Part shown: positions 17,678 through 26,162 of the stretch, one piece after another
Numbering within the stretch: the stretch's first letter is position 1
Layout: each line of letters opens with the position of its first letter
From: Firm-13 sp037143795
GTDB taxonomy: Bacteria; Bacillota; Clostridia; Saccharofermentanales; Saccharofermentanaceae
Reading direction: 5' to 3'
DNA length: 64,000 nucleotides
Assembly: GCA_037143795.1 (NCBI GenBank)
Contig: JBAWXZ010000006.1
Coordinates: forward strand, 104,421-168,420
Notes under the pieces: model-generated
What the model was told of the DNA's origin: nothing
Database searches by the model: none
What the model saw: only the letters and a program-made list of their open reading frames with translations
Position numbers and translations under genes: made by a program

Positions 17678-18610
17678 ATGCCGACTGAAATAATCCTGTC
17701 CCTGATCGTGAAAATCGCCGTGATGATTGCCCTTGGATATACCCTGAAAAAAATAAACATAATTACGGAAAGCCTTCAAAAGGGACTTACCGATATTTTG
17801 CTGAAAGCGATTATGCCGCTGAGCATTCTTATGTCGGCTAACTATGCCTTCAACGGTGTTCTTTTTCATGGGATGCTTATTGTGGCAGCCGCTGCTGTGG
17901 GATTTTATGTGATAGGACTGACAGGGATGACCTTTTTCAGTAAAGCACTGCGGCTTCAGGAAAATGAACGGAAAATAATCGTAACGATGACCGTGTTTGC
18001 CAATACCGGATTTGTCGGATTTCCAATAATGCTGGCACTTTTTGGTCAGCCGGGACTACTTCTGGCTGTTATATTCAATATGTTTTACAATCTTTTTATG
18101 TATACATACGGTATCAATATGCTAAGCGGAAAAGGAGGGTATGATATAAAATCAATCTTTCTGAATCCCATAACGATTGCATCTTTAGCCAGCATTGCGA
18201 TTTTTGTATCTCCGTTTCGACTCCCTGCGATTCTGGCTTCCCCGATCGAGGATATCGGAGCCATGAGTGTTCCGATTTCGATGATTATCATGGGAGCAAG
18301 CCTCGCCAAAATTCCGCTTATGGATATACTAAAAGACAAATATTCATATCTGGTTTCAGGAATACGACTGGTTTTGTTTCCGCTTTTAATGCTTCTGGTG
18401 ATGCATCTTCTTTCCGTATCATCGCTGACGGCGAATGTCTGTGTCCTGATGACTGCTCTTCCTTGTGGAACCATGAACGTAATTTTCGCTGAAAAATATG
18501 ACTGTGCTCCGGAATTTGCCTCGCGTACGGTCATTCAAAGTCTTGTACTGATGATCATTACACTGCCGCTTATGATTTTACTTACCAGTTTGGTCTTTCC
18601 TGTCAGCTGA
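17678..18610 (+). CDS. AEC-family (auxin efflux carrier-like) transporter
   Basis: Integral membrane protein of 310 residues with about ten hydrophobic segments, in the bile/auxin transporter superfamily. In bacteria these carry organic acids such as malate or malonate. Diagnostic features are the N-terminal VKIAVMIALGYTLKKINI, the polar break FANTGFVGFPIMLALFG (about residues 108-124) and the second-half ALPCGTMNVIFAEKYDC (about 266-282), the two inverted-repeat crossing points of this fold. The ATG at 17678 follows malQ by 38 bases without a strong terminator between, so it may be partly read through from there. Substrate not predictable. Confidence 0.9.
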   Translation: MPTEIILSLIVKIAVMIALGYTLKKINIITESLQKGLTDILLKAIMPLSILMSANYAFNGVLFHGMLIVAAAAVGFYVIGLTGMTFFSKALRLQENERKIIVTMTVFANTGFVGFPIMLALFGQPGLLLAVIFNMFYNLFMYTYGINMLSGKGGYDIKSIFLNPITIASLASIAIFVSPFRLPAILASPIEDIGAMSVPISMIIMGASLAKIPLMDILKDKYSYLVSGIRLVLFPLLMLLVMHLLSVSSLTANVCVLMTALPCGTMNVIFAEKYDCAPEFASRTVIQSLVLMIITLPLMILLTSLVFPVS

Positions 18611-18666
18611 TTTTCTCCCCATGTACCAATTTATTAAAAATATTTGAAATTTTTTTGTAAAGTACC

Positions 18667-18720
18667 TTGACAGACACAGTATCTCGAATTAAAATCTACA
18701 GTGTCAGATAAAATACTGTG
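18667..18720 (+). promoter_or_regulatory. promoter with PadR-type inverted-repeat operator
   Basis: A consensus -35 (TTGACA, 18667-18672) and a TAAAAT -10 (18690-18695) are spaced by 17 bases. A perfect 8-base inverted repeat embraces it: CACAGTAT at 18675-18682 inside the spacer and ATACTGTG at 18713-18720 just past the start site. A third related half, ACAGTGT, sits at 18698-18704. Repressor bound here would block RNA polymerase, so PadR autorepression of the three-gene operon is the simple reading. Confidence 0.65.
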
Positions 18721-18735
18721 AAAGGAGTAAACATT

Positions 18736-19071
18736 ATGTCAATTACATCGGATCTGCTTCGCGGCCATACGGATACGATTATTCTTACTCTCCTTTTACA
18801 TAAGGACAGTTACGGATATGAGATCAATAAATCAATCCAGGAGAAGACCGCCAACCGTTATGAACTCAAGGAAGCAACGCTCTATTCTGCGTTCCGCAGA
18901 CTGGAAGAGGCGGGAATGATAGCATCATACTGGGGTGATGAGACGACAGGTGCAAGGCGAAGATACTATTCCATAACCGCACTGGGCCGTCAGGTTTATC
19001 TTAAGAACAAAGTTGACTGGGAAGAGACTAAGGAGATCATTGATCAATTACTTAAGGAGGAAGCACAATGA
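18736..19071 (+). CDS. PadR-family transcriptional regulator
   Basis: PadR winged-helix regulator of 111 residues: SDLLRGHTDTIILTLLLHKD, YGYEINKSIQEK, ATLYSAFRRLEEAGMI and RRRYYSITALGRQVY are the family's helix, recognition helix and wing motifs. The ATG at 18736 has AAAGGAG at 18720-18726; an upstream in-frame GTG at 18718 lies within the operator and is rejected. The stop overlaps the next start (ATGA), so it is translationally coupled to a HAAS-domain membrane protein and, after that, a DUF4097 protein. This regulator-HAAS-DUF4097 order is frequent in Firmicutes and is linked to envelope stress by association only. Confidence 0.93.
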   Translation: MSITSDLLRGHTDTIILTLLLHKDSYGYEINKSIQEKTANRYELKEATLYSAFRRLEEAGMIASYWGDETTGARRRYYSITALGRQVYLKNKVDWEETKEIIDQLLKEEAQ

Positions 19072-19721
19072 ATGAAAGGATTAAGACTCATGTGGAAAGC
19101 CTTTTCGCAGGCGCACCGCAGACACGCAAGGTTTTGGATCTGAAGGAAGAACTTCTGGCTAACCTGAACAGTAAATATGATGATCTGATTTCCGGAGGAT
19201 TTACTCCGGACGATGCTTACCGTACTGTAATTGCGGGCATCGGGGATATTTCGGAACTCGTACGGCAGATTCAGAATGAATCCGCCTTCAACAGTCATTA
19301 TTCGACGGAAGACAGGAAAAAGAGCGCGCTTCTCACTGCGATTGCGGTGGGGCTTTATATTCTTTCACCGGTATCCGTTATCCTGTTTGACTCAGTTCTG
19401 CATCTTTATAATGCCGGTCCGATCATGATGTTTGTACTTGTTGCCGTAGCCACCGGACTCCTGATTTATAATGGAATGACACGGCCGAAATACGTCAAGG
19501 AAGACGAAACAATTGTTGAGGAATTTAAGCAGTGGAAAAGTGATACCAGTGAGAAAAGGCGCTTGATGAGATCAATATCTGCAGTACTATGGCCCTTGAT
19601 TGTTGTGTTATATCTGGCTTTCAGCTTCTATTTCGGTGCATGGGCCTTTTCATGGATCATTTTCATTATCGGCATATTCATCGAGGGGGTCATCAAACTT
19701 ATTTTTGAATTGAAAGGATAA
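19068..19721 (+). CDS. HAAS-domain (DUF1700-like) membrane protein
   Basis: Protein of 217 residues. The first 70 form the helical HAAS domain (LDLKEELLANLNSKYDDLIS, then FTPDDAYRTVIAGIGDISEL), a module found next to PadR regulators and in some permease prefixes. Two hydrophobic pairs follow: about residues 88-125 and 168-217 (VLWPLIVVLYLAFSFYFGAW, then FSWIIFIIGIFIEGVIKLIF), giving four membrane segments. The ATG at 19068 overlaps the PadR stop by four bases and is preceded by AAGGAGGAAG. It probably serves as the membrane part of a sensing system controlled by the PadR protein. Molecular function unknown. Confidence 0.85.
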   Translation: MNERIKTHVESLFAGAPQTRKVLDLKEELLANLNSKYDDLISGGFTPDDAYRTVIAGIGDISELVRQIQNESAFNSHYSTEDRKKSALLTAIAVGLYILSPVSVILFDSVLHLYNAGPIMMFVLVAVATGLLIYNGMTRPKYVKEDETIVEEFKQWKSDTSEKRRLMRSISAVLWPLIVVLYLAFSFYFGAWAFSWIIFIIGIFIEGVIKLIFELKG

Positions 19722-19726
19722 AAAAC

Positions 19727-20740
19727 ATGAAAACGCTCAAAATTATACAGTTAGTTGTATGGCTTGTAATTATTGCCTTTCTTTTGACAGTTATGCTTAT
19801 GTTCACTTTTGGAAAAGTTAATCTTCCCCGCTTTATAAATAATGATAAGCAGGTCGTGCTTTTACAGCAATCTGAGAAGGTAAGCGGGATAACCGGAATA
19901 ACAATGGACCTGTACAGCACGGATGTAGTTATCAAACCGTCTTCCACTGATGAAATTTCGATCACATACCGCGGCCCGGAGTCCCTGAAAGACAAAGTGG
20001 ATATTGTAGTTTCCGTAAACAACGGGGAACTTACGATCAGGCAAAATAAGACACAGCAGTTCTTTTTCCTTTGGAATTTAACCTCTAAAATTCTTGAAAT
20101 CTCATTGCCTCAAAGCTACGCAGACAGTATCGACTTCAAAAACACATCCGGAAATATCGATATTTCGGGAGACTATCAACTGTCTTCCTTCAGAAGCCAG
20201 CTGACGTCCGGTGATGTTAACCTGGAAAATATTACATGTCCCGATTTTTCGATAGGCTGCACATCAGGCAATGTGACTCTCGGAACCATTGATGCCCGGA
20301 ATATCAAAATTACAATGACATCAGGCAATTTGAAAGCCGCCTCCATAACAGGAGACGGAAGTATCGAAACACTCTCAGGTGATATCCGTATTGACAGCCT
20401 TACCGGAAATGACCAGCTTTTCATGACATCCGGTAATGTCAATATTTCCTCTTTTTCAGGAAGCGGAAGTGTATCATGCTCCTCCGGTAATATTGACATT
20501 ACTGTTGCAAAGTCATCGGGTGATTTCTCCGCCAGGACAAACTCGGGAAATGTGGATGTATCACTTGAAGCTGGTGTTTCCTATGCTATAGAGGCGAATT
20601 GTACCAGCGGAAGCGTCACAGCAAATTTTCCGATGAATTTCTCTGATAACAAAAATCATGCAAGCGGACAAGTCGGAAATGCACAGGAGAACCAACTGGA
20701 TGTAAGGACAACCTCGGGTAATATTCGTCTGTCGGCGTGA
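19727..20740 (+). CDS. DUF4097-family beta-helix-like membrane-anchored protein
   Basis: Protein of 337 residues with one N-terminal membrane segment (VVWLVIIAFLLTVMLMFTFG) and a long extracytoplasmic part made of short beta repeats. About ten SGN/SGD turns recur every 15-25 residues (TSGNIDISGDY, TSGDVNLENI, TSGNVTLGTI, TSGNLKAASI, LSGDIRIDSL and so on), predicting a right-handed beta-helix or stacked beta structure as in the DUF4097 adhesin-like family. The start is six bases after the HAAS gene, in the same operon. The function of such proteins is unknown; a scaffold or wall-stress sensor is possible. A clear terminator lies 62 bases downstream. Confidence 0.85.
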   Translation: MKTLKIIQLVVWLVIIAFLLTVMLMFTFGKVNLPRFINNDKQVVLLQQSEKVSGITGITMDLYSTDVVIKPSSTDEISITYRGPESLKDKVDIVVSVNNGELTIRQNKTQQFFFLWNLTSKILEISLPQSYADSIDFKNTSGNIDISGDYQLSSFRSQLTSGDVNLENITCPDFSIGCTSGNVTLGTIDARNIKITMTSGNLKAASITGDGSIETLSGDIRIDSLTGNDQLFMTSGNVNISSFSGSGSVSCSSGNIDITVAKSSGDFSARTNSGNVDVSLEAGVSYAIEANCTSGSVTANFPMNFSDNKNHASGQVGNAQENQLDVRTTSGNIRLSA

Positions 20741-20801
20741 AAAAGGATTAGTCCGCCTGAAACAAATGAAAATGACGGAAATGAATAAGTAGAAATTGAG
20801 G

Positions 20802-20836
20802 ACAGCACGTTCTTTTTAAAGAGTATGTGCTGTTTT
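20802..20836 (+). terminator. intrinsic terminator of the PadR-HAAS-DUF4097 operon
   Basis: ACAGCAC (20802-20808) pairs with GTGCTGT (20827-20833), with partial pairing inside the loop (CTTTTTAAAGAG), followed by a T run. Confidence 0.75.
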
Positions 20837-20953
20837 TATCTGACGTTTTTATCACTAATAATATTTAAGTGATATAATAAAACTAAATGGATATAATAGT
20901 ATTTTTATTTAATAAACATTATGATTCAAAAAAATGATTATAGGGGGTAGTGT

Positions 20954-21787
20954 ATGGTCCGTAAAAGGGAAGCTTTAGGACTACGGATTCTGAATACGAT
21001 TTTCTTTGTGCTCATGGTTGCCGTGAATATAATCGCAGAATGGTTACCCCTAAACAATATCACGACCGCACAGGTATCGGCGAAGCACGATACGCTTATG
21101 ACACCTCCGGGATTTACTTTTATTATATGGGGCGTTATTTATTTGGGCCTTTTCTTATTTGTCCTTTACCAGAACGGTGTTTTTCTTAAAAGAGGTGAAG
21201 GTGAAAACCCTGATATCGTTCATGCAGTCAGCATCTTCTTTATCATTTCAAGCGCCGGAAATATCGCCTGGGTTATTGCATGGCATTATGACTACATCGT
21301 CTTGTGTTTTGTGCTGATATTTGCCATATGGGGTTCCTTACTTTTAGCTTATATCCGGCTGCAGAAAGAAATCAAAAATAGAAGAGAACGGTTTTTCGTT
21401 CAGGTGCCGTTCAGTATTTATCTTGCATGGATTTCGATAGCAATGGCACCGAACCTGTTAGCAATGCTTAAGAGCTCAACGGGATTTCTGGGTTTAACGG
21501 AATTGCAATGGACAATGGCGGCCGTTATTTGTCTTGCACTGTTTACTGAATATAATTTGTTCATGTTCAGGGATATTGCGTTTGCTTTAACTGCAGGATG
21601 GGCTTTCGGGGGAATATTCTACCGCTATGTTCAGGACATCGGCACACCTAATCTGCAGACTGACATGATGGTATTACTTTCGGCTGTTATGGGCGTTCTT
21701 CTTATGTCGCTTCTTATTGTTGGCTGGATGCAGCATTACAAGCCGCAGATGACTCAAGGCTCCGGGCATAGGAATTTTAACCACTGA
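20954..21787 (+). CDS. TspO/MBR-like tryptophan-rich membrane protein
   Basis: Integral membrane protein of 277 residues resembling the tryptophan-rich sensory protein branch of the TspO/MBR family found in Firmicutes. This branch is longer than classical TspO (about 160). Recognisable motifs are LPLNNITTAQVSAKHDTLMT followed by PPGFTFIIWGVIYLGLFLFV, and Trp-rich segments (WVIAWHYDY, YLAWISIAMAPNLLA). About seven hydrophobic segments are seen. The ATG at 20954 has GGGGG at 20943-20947. The last 114 bases overlap the 3' end of the glycosyltransferase gene on the other strand. Two TATAAT-like boxes (20873-20878 and 20893-20898) lie upstream, and TATCACT at 20850-20856 with AGTGATA at 20868-20874 forms an inverted repeat. 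Ligand unknown. Confidence 0.75.
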   Translation: MVRKREALGLRILNTIFFVLMVAVNIIAEWLPLNNITTAQVSAKHDTLMTPPGFTFIIWGVIYLGLFLFVLYQNGVFLKRGEGENPDIVHAVSIFFIISSAGNIAWVIAWHYDYIVLCFVLIFAIWGSLLLAYIRLQKEIKNRRERFFVQVPFSIYLAWISIAMAPNLLAMLKSSTGFLGLTELQWTMAAVICLALFTEYNLFMFRDIAFALTAGWAFGGIFYRYVQDIGTPNLQTDMMVLLSAVMGVLLMSLLIVGWMQHYKPQMTQGSGHRNFNH

Positions 21788-22978
21788 ATTTTTCTTTTGA
21801 CCCATCTTTACCCGTTTCCTGTCAATTGTGTGCATGTAAACATCTTCGACACGTTCGCCAAAAGCAGTTGAAGAATATGATGCTACAGCAGTGTATGCAT
21901 TTTTGGCGTACATCTCAGCTGCGGCAGGATCTGACAGGATATCATACAGAATGCCCGGAATATCCTGAGGTGAATCAAATAATCTGCCGTCCACACGATC
22001 CCTCAGGATCTTCTTTATGCAGTCGTCTCTTCGGGCGACGATCGGAATACCTGCAGCCATTGCCTCGTAATAGGTAAGGCCCTGTGTTTCCGTGGTTGAA
22101 CAGCACACGAAAACATCTCCGAGCTGATAATAGGAACCTATTTCGCGATAAGGTGCGGCACCAAGGAAGATTACATGATCCGAAACGAAGAGCGATTCCG
22201 ACAATTCCTTCAGTGTTTCGACTTCAGGGCCTGTACCCACAATGAGAAGGCGGGCATCGGGGATAAGTTTGAGAACTGCAGGCATCTGCGAAAGCATCAG
22301 GTCGACACTCTTTTCTTTGGCAAGCCGTCCAAGGCATAGGATGACAGGCCATGCGGGGTCAATGCCGTGCTTCTTCTTGAGAGCCAGAACATCTTCTTTC
22401 GAATGATTCTCCTTCATGAAGGGAATCAGATTAATCCCTGTTGGAATCACATAGATTGGTTTTTTGACACCGTAATCGCGCAGGGCATTTGCAACTTTTT
22501 CGGTAGGAACAATAATTGATGAAGCAAAACCGCAGAACGTCTTGCTGTACTGACGTGCCATTGCCGGGGTCGCCAGCTTGCCGTGCGCAATATAATGGGT
22601 ATAGTCTTCGAGCATGGTGTGATAGGTGTGAACGATCGGAATCCGAAAGGATGTTGATGCACCTACGGCCATAAATCCCATAAAAAATTCACTCTGTGTA
22701 TGAATAATATCAATCCTGAATTTTTTAATCAGGCGGATAAGCCTTATGGAGAACGGATTGGCGGCACGCTGCGGCTTAATAAATAGGATCGGGATGCTTG
22801 GAAAACGATAGACGGAAGCATCTTTTTTAGCCTTCTTAAGTCCAGAGTGCGGTTCAGATACAGTAAATACATATACATTATGTCCGCGCTTCTTTAATTC
22901 TTCTGAGAGTGTATATACGGAAGATGTAACTCCATTTATGTCCGGAAAATATGTATCGGTAAAGATCGCTACATTCAT
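21674..22978 (-). CDS. glycosyltransferase family 4, glycolipid-synthase-like
   Basis: GT-B fold glycosyltransferase of 434 residues. The N-terminal domain starts MNVAIFTDTYFPDINGVTSS, typical of diacylglycerol glucosyl- and galactosyltransferases of Gram-positive bacteria. The C-terminal domain has LCLGRLAKEKSVDLMLSQM, a sugar-nucleotide site with E-x7-E in TETQGLTYYEAMAAGIPIV, and VARRDD. It probably transfers glucose or a related sugar from a nucleotide donor to a membrane lipid at the cytoplasmic face. The ATG at 22978 has a GGGAGAAA ribosome binding site; the longer frame from 23014 lacks one. The C-terminal 38 residues are basic and are encoded in the region that overlaps the TspO-like gene, so this tail may be a late extension. 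Single gene. Confidence 0.88.
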   Translation of the reverse strand: MNVAIFTDTYFPDINGVTSSVYTLSEELKKRGHNVYVFTVSEPHSGLKKAKKDASVYRFPSIPILFIKPQRAANPFSIRLIRLIKKFRIDIIHTQSEFFMGFMAVGASTSFRIPIVHTYHTMLEDYTHYIAHGKLATPAMARQYSKTFCGFASSIIVPTEKVANALRDYGVKKPIYVIPTGINLIPFMKENHSKEDVLALKKKHGIDPAWPVILCLGRLAKEKSVDLMLSQMPAVLKLIPDARLLIVGTGPEVETLKELSESLFVSDHVIFLGAAPYREIGSYYQLGDVFVCCSTTETQGLTYYEAMAAGIPIVARRDDCIKKILRDRVDGRLFDSPQDIPGILYDILSDPAAAEMYAKNAYTAVASYSSTAFGERVEDVYMHTIDRKRVKMGQKKNSVVKIPMPGALSHLRLVMLHPANNKKRHKKNAHNSRK

Positions 22979-23063
22979 GAATTTCTCCCTCGCAGAGCGT
23001 GTATTTGCATACATTATAATACCAAACCACTAAAATGTCGTGACGATTTTGTCACCCTTCCCC

Positions 23064-23092
23064 TTTACCAAAAGCAGTGAATGCTTTACAAT
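23064..23092 (+). promoter_or_regulatory. predicted promoter of the amino-acid ABC operon
   Basis: TTTACC (23064-23069) and TACAAT (23087-23092) are separated by 17 bases. The lipoprotein start codon is 64 bases after the -10. Confidence 0.5.
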
Positions 23093-23156
23093 GCTAAAGT
23101 GGTACTTGGATAAAGGACTTATTGATACATTTTCAGGATAACAGCAGGAGGATATT

Positions 23157-24032
23157 ATGAAATTAAAAAGAGGGATATCTCTGATTTTAGCTATGCTTGT
23201 AACCAGTTCCGTTCTTGCTGCAGGATGCTCGGCAACGACAAAAACAACATCTGCCGCATCAGCACCCGATGCGTCACAGAACGTAAAAGACAGTACCAAA
23301 GTTGCTGCTGACGGCTCACTTGCAAAAGTTAAGACGGCCGGAACCCTAATTCTCGGTCTTGACACTGCCTTTCCCCCGATGGGCTTTATGAATGATAAGA
23401 ATGAAATCGTTGGATTTGATATTGACCTTGCCAGGGAAGTAACCAAACGCATGGGCGTTGAACTGAAACTTCAGCCGATTGACTGGGATTCCAATGTTCT
23501 GGAATTGAATTCCGGAAATATTGACTGTATCTGGAATGGATTTACGATATCGGAAGAAAGAAAAACAGAAGTCAATTTCACGGATGCATATATGCAGAAC
23601 CGTCAGGTGGTTATTGTCCGCGGAGATTCGGGAATTTCCACCCTCGCTGATCTGGCCGGCAAAACACTGTGCCTTCAGGCCGGATCAAGTGCAGCCGATG
23701 CATTGGCAAGCCACGCCGATTTTAAGGCGTCATTAAAAAATATTGTTGAACTCTCAGACAATGTAACCGCATTTATGGAACTTGAAGGCAAGACTTCGGA
23801 TGCTATCCTTATGGACGAAATCGTAGCAGCCTACTATATTACGCAGAACAATAAGGATTATAAAATTCTGGACGAGTCCCTTGCAGATGAGCAGTATGGA
23901 GTTGGTTTCAGATTAGGTGACCAGTCCCTTCGCGATGAAGTCAACAACCAGCTCAAAGCGATGGCAGCAGACGGCACTCTTGCTAAAATTTCCGACACCT
24001 GGTTCGGTAAGAATGTTACCGTAATCAAGTAA
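23157..24032 (+). CDS. amino-acid ABC transporter substrate-binding lipoprotein (family 3)
   Basis: Lipoprotein of 291 residues with signal sequence and lipobox LAAGC, making Cys23 the lipidated residue. The mature part is a family 3 periplasmic-binding fold: GTLILGLDTAFPPMGF, GFDIDLAREVTKRMGVELKL and GNIDCIWNGFTISEERK are the characteristic strands around the amino-acid pocket. The linker of about residues 24-55 is rich in Thr, Ser and Ala. The ATG at 23157 follows AGGAGGATATT. It is the first gene of an operon with a permease and an ATPase. Ligand class is probably polar or cystine/glutamine-type amino acids, but it cannot be fixed. Confidence 0.95.
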   Translation: MKLKRGISLILAMLVTSSVLAAGCSATTKTTSAASAPDASQNVKDSTKVAADGSLAKVKTAGTLILGLDTAFPPMGFMNDKNEIVGFDIDLAREVTKRMGVELKLQPIDWDSNVLELNSGNIDCIWNGFTISEERKTEVNFTDAYMQNRQVVIVRGDSGISTLADLAGKTLCLQAGSSAADALASHADFKASLKNIVELSDNVTAFMELEGKTSDAILMDEIVAAYYITQNNKDYKILDESLADEQYGVGFRLGDQSLRDEVNNQLKAMAADGTLAKISDTWFGKNVTVIK

Positions 24033-24053
24033 TCCGAAAAGGATATAACTTAT

Positions 24054-24725
24054 ATGATCTTTTATGTGTCACTTGCCGCTATGGATTATTCTTCTATGGT
24101 CTCCTTTCTTCTGGAAGGGACGTTAAAGGCGGTTGAACTTTTCTTTTTGACGATTGTGCTGTCACTGCCGCTGGGTCTCCTGGTGGCAAGGCTTCGCCTT
24201 TCGAAAATCGTGGCGGTTCAAATTCCGGTAAAACTTTACCTTCTTATTATGAGAGGTACCCCGCTCATACTGCAGCTGATGTTTTTTATGTTTTTTCCTC
24301 CGCTGGTGCTTGGCATTCCGGTTGATCGCTTTACTGTAGCTGTTTTCAGTTTTACGGTTAATTATGCCGCTTATTTTGCGGAAATCTACCGTGGAGGCAT
24401 TGAATCAATTCCAGTCGGACAACAGGAAGCTGCTTACGTATTAGGGTTTTCCCCGCTGCAGACATTTGTGCGGATTACCCTGCCGCAGGTCGTTAAAAGA
24501 ATTATTCCTACAATTGCCAACGAAAGCATGACACTTGTAAAGGATACGGCGCTTGCATCCGTAATTGGTGTTACTGAACTGTTCAGGAACGCTGAGAGCA
24601 TGAAGGCAACTTACTTTTCCGTTGTCCCAATTGCTGTTGCGGGCCTTTTTTACCTCATCATGAATAGTGTAGTCGCTGCTTTTTACTCGCGTGTCGAGAA
24701 AAAACTGAATTATTATAAAGGATAA
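24054..24725 (+). CDS. amino-acid ABC transporter permease
   Basis: Inner-membrane permease of the HisM/GlnP type, 223 residues, with five membrane segments. The EAA loop that docks to the ATPase is readable as GQQEAAYVLGFSPLQTFVRI at about residues 122-141. The N-terminal gate TLKAVELFFLTIVLSLPLGL and LLIMRGTPLILQLMFFMFF are standard. The start at 24054 lies 21 bases after the binding protein. One permease only, so it presumably forms a homodimer with the ATPase dimer. Confidence 0.95.
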   Translation: MIFYVSLAAMDYSSMVSFLLEGTLKAVELFFLTIVLSLPLGLLVARLRLSKIVAVQIPVKLYLLIMRGTPLILQLMFFMFFPPLVLGIPVDRFTVAVFSFTVNYAAYFAEIYRGGIESIPVGQQEAAYVLGFSPLQTFVRITLPQVVKRIIPTIANESMTLVKDTALASVIGVTELFRNAESMKATYFSVVPIAVAGLFYLIMNSVVAAFYSRVEKKLNYYKG

Positions 24726-24746
24726 TACCTGGAGGAGTGCATCTTC

Positions 24747-25514
24747 ATGCCAACGGATGAAATACTGAACGTATCACATGTCAGTAAAAGTTTTGGAGAA
24801 CTCGATGTCCTCAAGGATATGTCGCTGTCCGTATCGCGCGGTGAGGTTGTTTCCGTTATCGGTCCTTCCGGTTCCGGCAAGTCAACCCTTCTTCGCGTAG
24901 TAAATCAGCTTGAACGTGCCGAAAGCGGTCTTATCAGTGTCTGCGGGCGCGTTCTGTGCCAGAATGACGATAAAGGCCAGGCGATGTATGCAGACAAGGA
25001 GACATTAAAGTCCATCCGTCTCAGCATTGGCCTTGTGTTTCAGAGTTTTCATTTGTTTCCCCATTACAGCATATTGAAAAACATAACGGAAGCACCTGTC
25101 CTTGTCTTGAAAAAGAGCAGGGAGGAAGCAGAAGACACGGCACGTGTATTATTAAAGAAGCTGGGTCTTTCGGAAAAAGAATCGGCTTTCCCTTATCAGC
25201 TGTCCGGCGGACAGCAGCAGCGTGCAGCGATTGCCCGGACGCTCGCAATGAACCCGCAGATGATATTTTTTGATGAGCCGACTTCCGCTCTTGACCCGGA
25301 ACTTACCGGTGAGGTTCTTAAGGTTATCCGCTCCCTTGCAGATGAACACATGACCATGGTAGTAGTTACGCACGAAATGGCTTTTGCCGGGGAATTATCA
25401 GACCGCATAATTTTTATGGACCAGGGTGTCATCATAGAAGAGGGAGCACCGGAAGCTGTCTTTTCTTCCGATCACGAGAGGACGCGTCAATTCCTGCAGC
25501 ATTACTCCAAGTAA
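24747..25514 (+). CDS. amino-acid ABC transporter ATP-binding protein
   Basis: Polar amino-acid importer ATPase of 255 residues. Walker A is GPSGSGKSTLL (about residues 38-48), the Q loop GLVFQSFHLFPHYS, the signature LSGGQQQRAAIARTLA (about 151-166) and Walker B MIFFDEPTSALDPELTG, followed by the His switch VVVTHEMAFAGE. The ATG has GGAGGAG ahead of it. It completes the operon with the binding lipoprotein and permease. The gene ends 15 bases from the stop of the convergent response regulator. Confidence 0.96.
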   Translation: MPTDEILNVSHVSKSFGELDVLKDMSLSVSRGEVVSVIGPSGSGKSTLLRVVNQLERAESGLISVCGRVLCQNDDKGQAMYADKETLKSIRLSIGLVFQSFHLFPHYSILKNITEAPVLVLKKSREEAEDTARVLLKKLGLSEKESAFPYQLSGGQQQRAAIARTLAMNPQMIFFDEPTSALDPELTGEVLKVIRSLADEHMTMVVVTHEMAFAGELSDRIIFMDQGVIIEEGAPEAVFSSDHERTRQFLQHYSK

Positions 25515-25529
25515 GCATGAATCATGCCG

Positions 25530-26162
25530 TTAATCAGCCGCATTTTTAAGATAAAAAATGGCAAGCTGCGTCCTGCTTTTCAGGTGCAGCTTTTCTAACA
25601 GCACACTTATGGCATTTCGTACGGTTCCTTCACTGATATACTGCTGGTCAGCAATCTCCCGGTTGCTGCAGCCGTCCGCTATCAATGCAAGAATCGACAA
25701 TTCCTTAACTGTAATACCCAGGGAAGACATATTCATCATTTCACGGGGTTTGTTCTCCATGAAGTGCGGCAGCCTTGCGATAATATCTTCACCAAATACA
25801 TTCTGACCGGCCATAACTGCTTTCAGGGACGGGACAATACTTTCGAATTTCTGTTTGAGAAGGTATCCCTTGGCGCCCATACGGAGAGCTTTGATAATAT
25901 AATCGTCATCGGCAAAAGTTGTGAGAAACAGGATGCGTGCATCAGGGTATTCGGCGAGGACGCGTTCACCTGCGGTAAGGCCTGTCACATTTTTCATCCG
26001 GATATCCATCAGCAGAATATCAGGGTGGTGTGCCTGGTAGAGGAAAAGGGCAACATCACCGTCATTTCCGACTGCATCAACCGAGACTTCCGGGTCCGCC
26101 TGCAATATTGTCTTAAGGGCCTGTGCAACAAGCGGGTCGTCATCAATAATTATGACATTCAT
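25530..26162 (-). CDS. NarL/LuxR-family response regulator
   Basis: Two-component response regulator of 210 residues. The receiver domain has the acidic pair IDDDP (residues 6-10), the phosphate-accepting Asp at 53 (LLMDIRM), LTTFADDDYIIKALRMGAKG and the conserved Lys in YLLKQK. The output domain is a LuxR-type HTH at about residues 147-205 (KELSILALIADGCSNREIAD, then YISEGTVRNAISVLLEKLHL). The start overlaps the kinase stop by four bases (ATGA). It probably binds the palindrome in the divergent intergenic region and controls the ABC-2 exporter there. Confidence 0.95.
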   Translation of the reverse strand: MNVIIIDDDPLVAQALKTILQADPEVSVDAVGNDGDVALFLYQAHHPDILLMDIRMKNVTGLTAGERVLAEYPDARILFLTTFADDDYIIKALRMGAKGYLLKQKFESIVPSLKAVMAGQNVFGEDIIARLPHFMENKPREMMNMSSLGITVKELSILALIADGCSNREIADQQYISEGTVRNAISVLLEKLHLKSRTQLAIFYLKNAAD

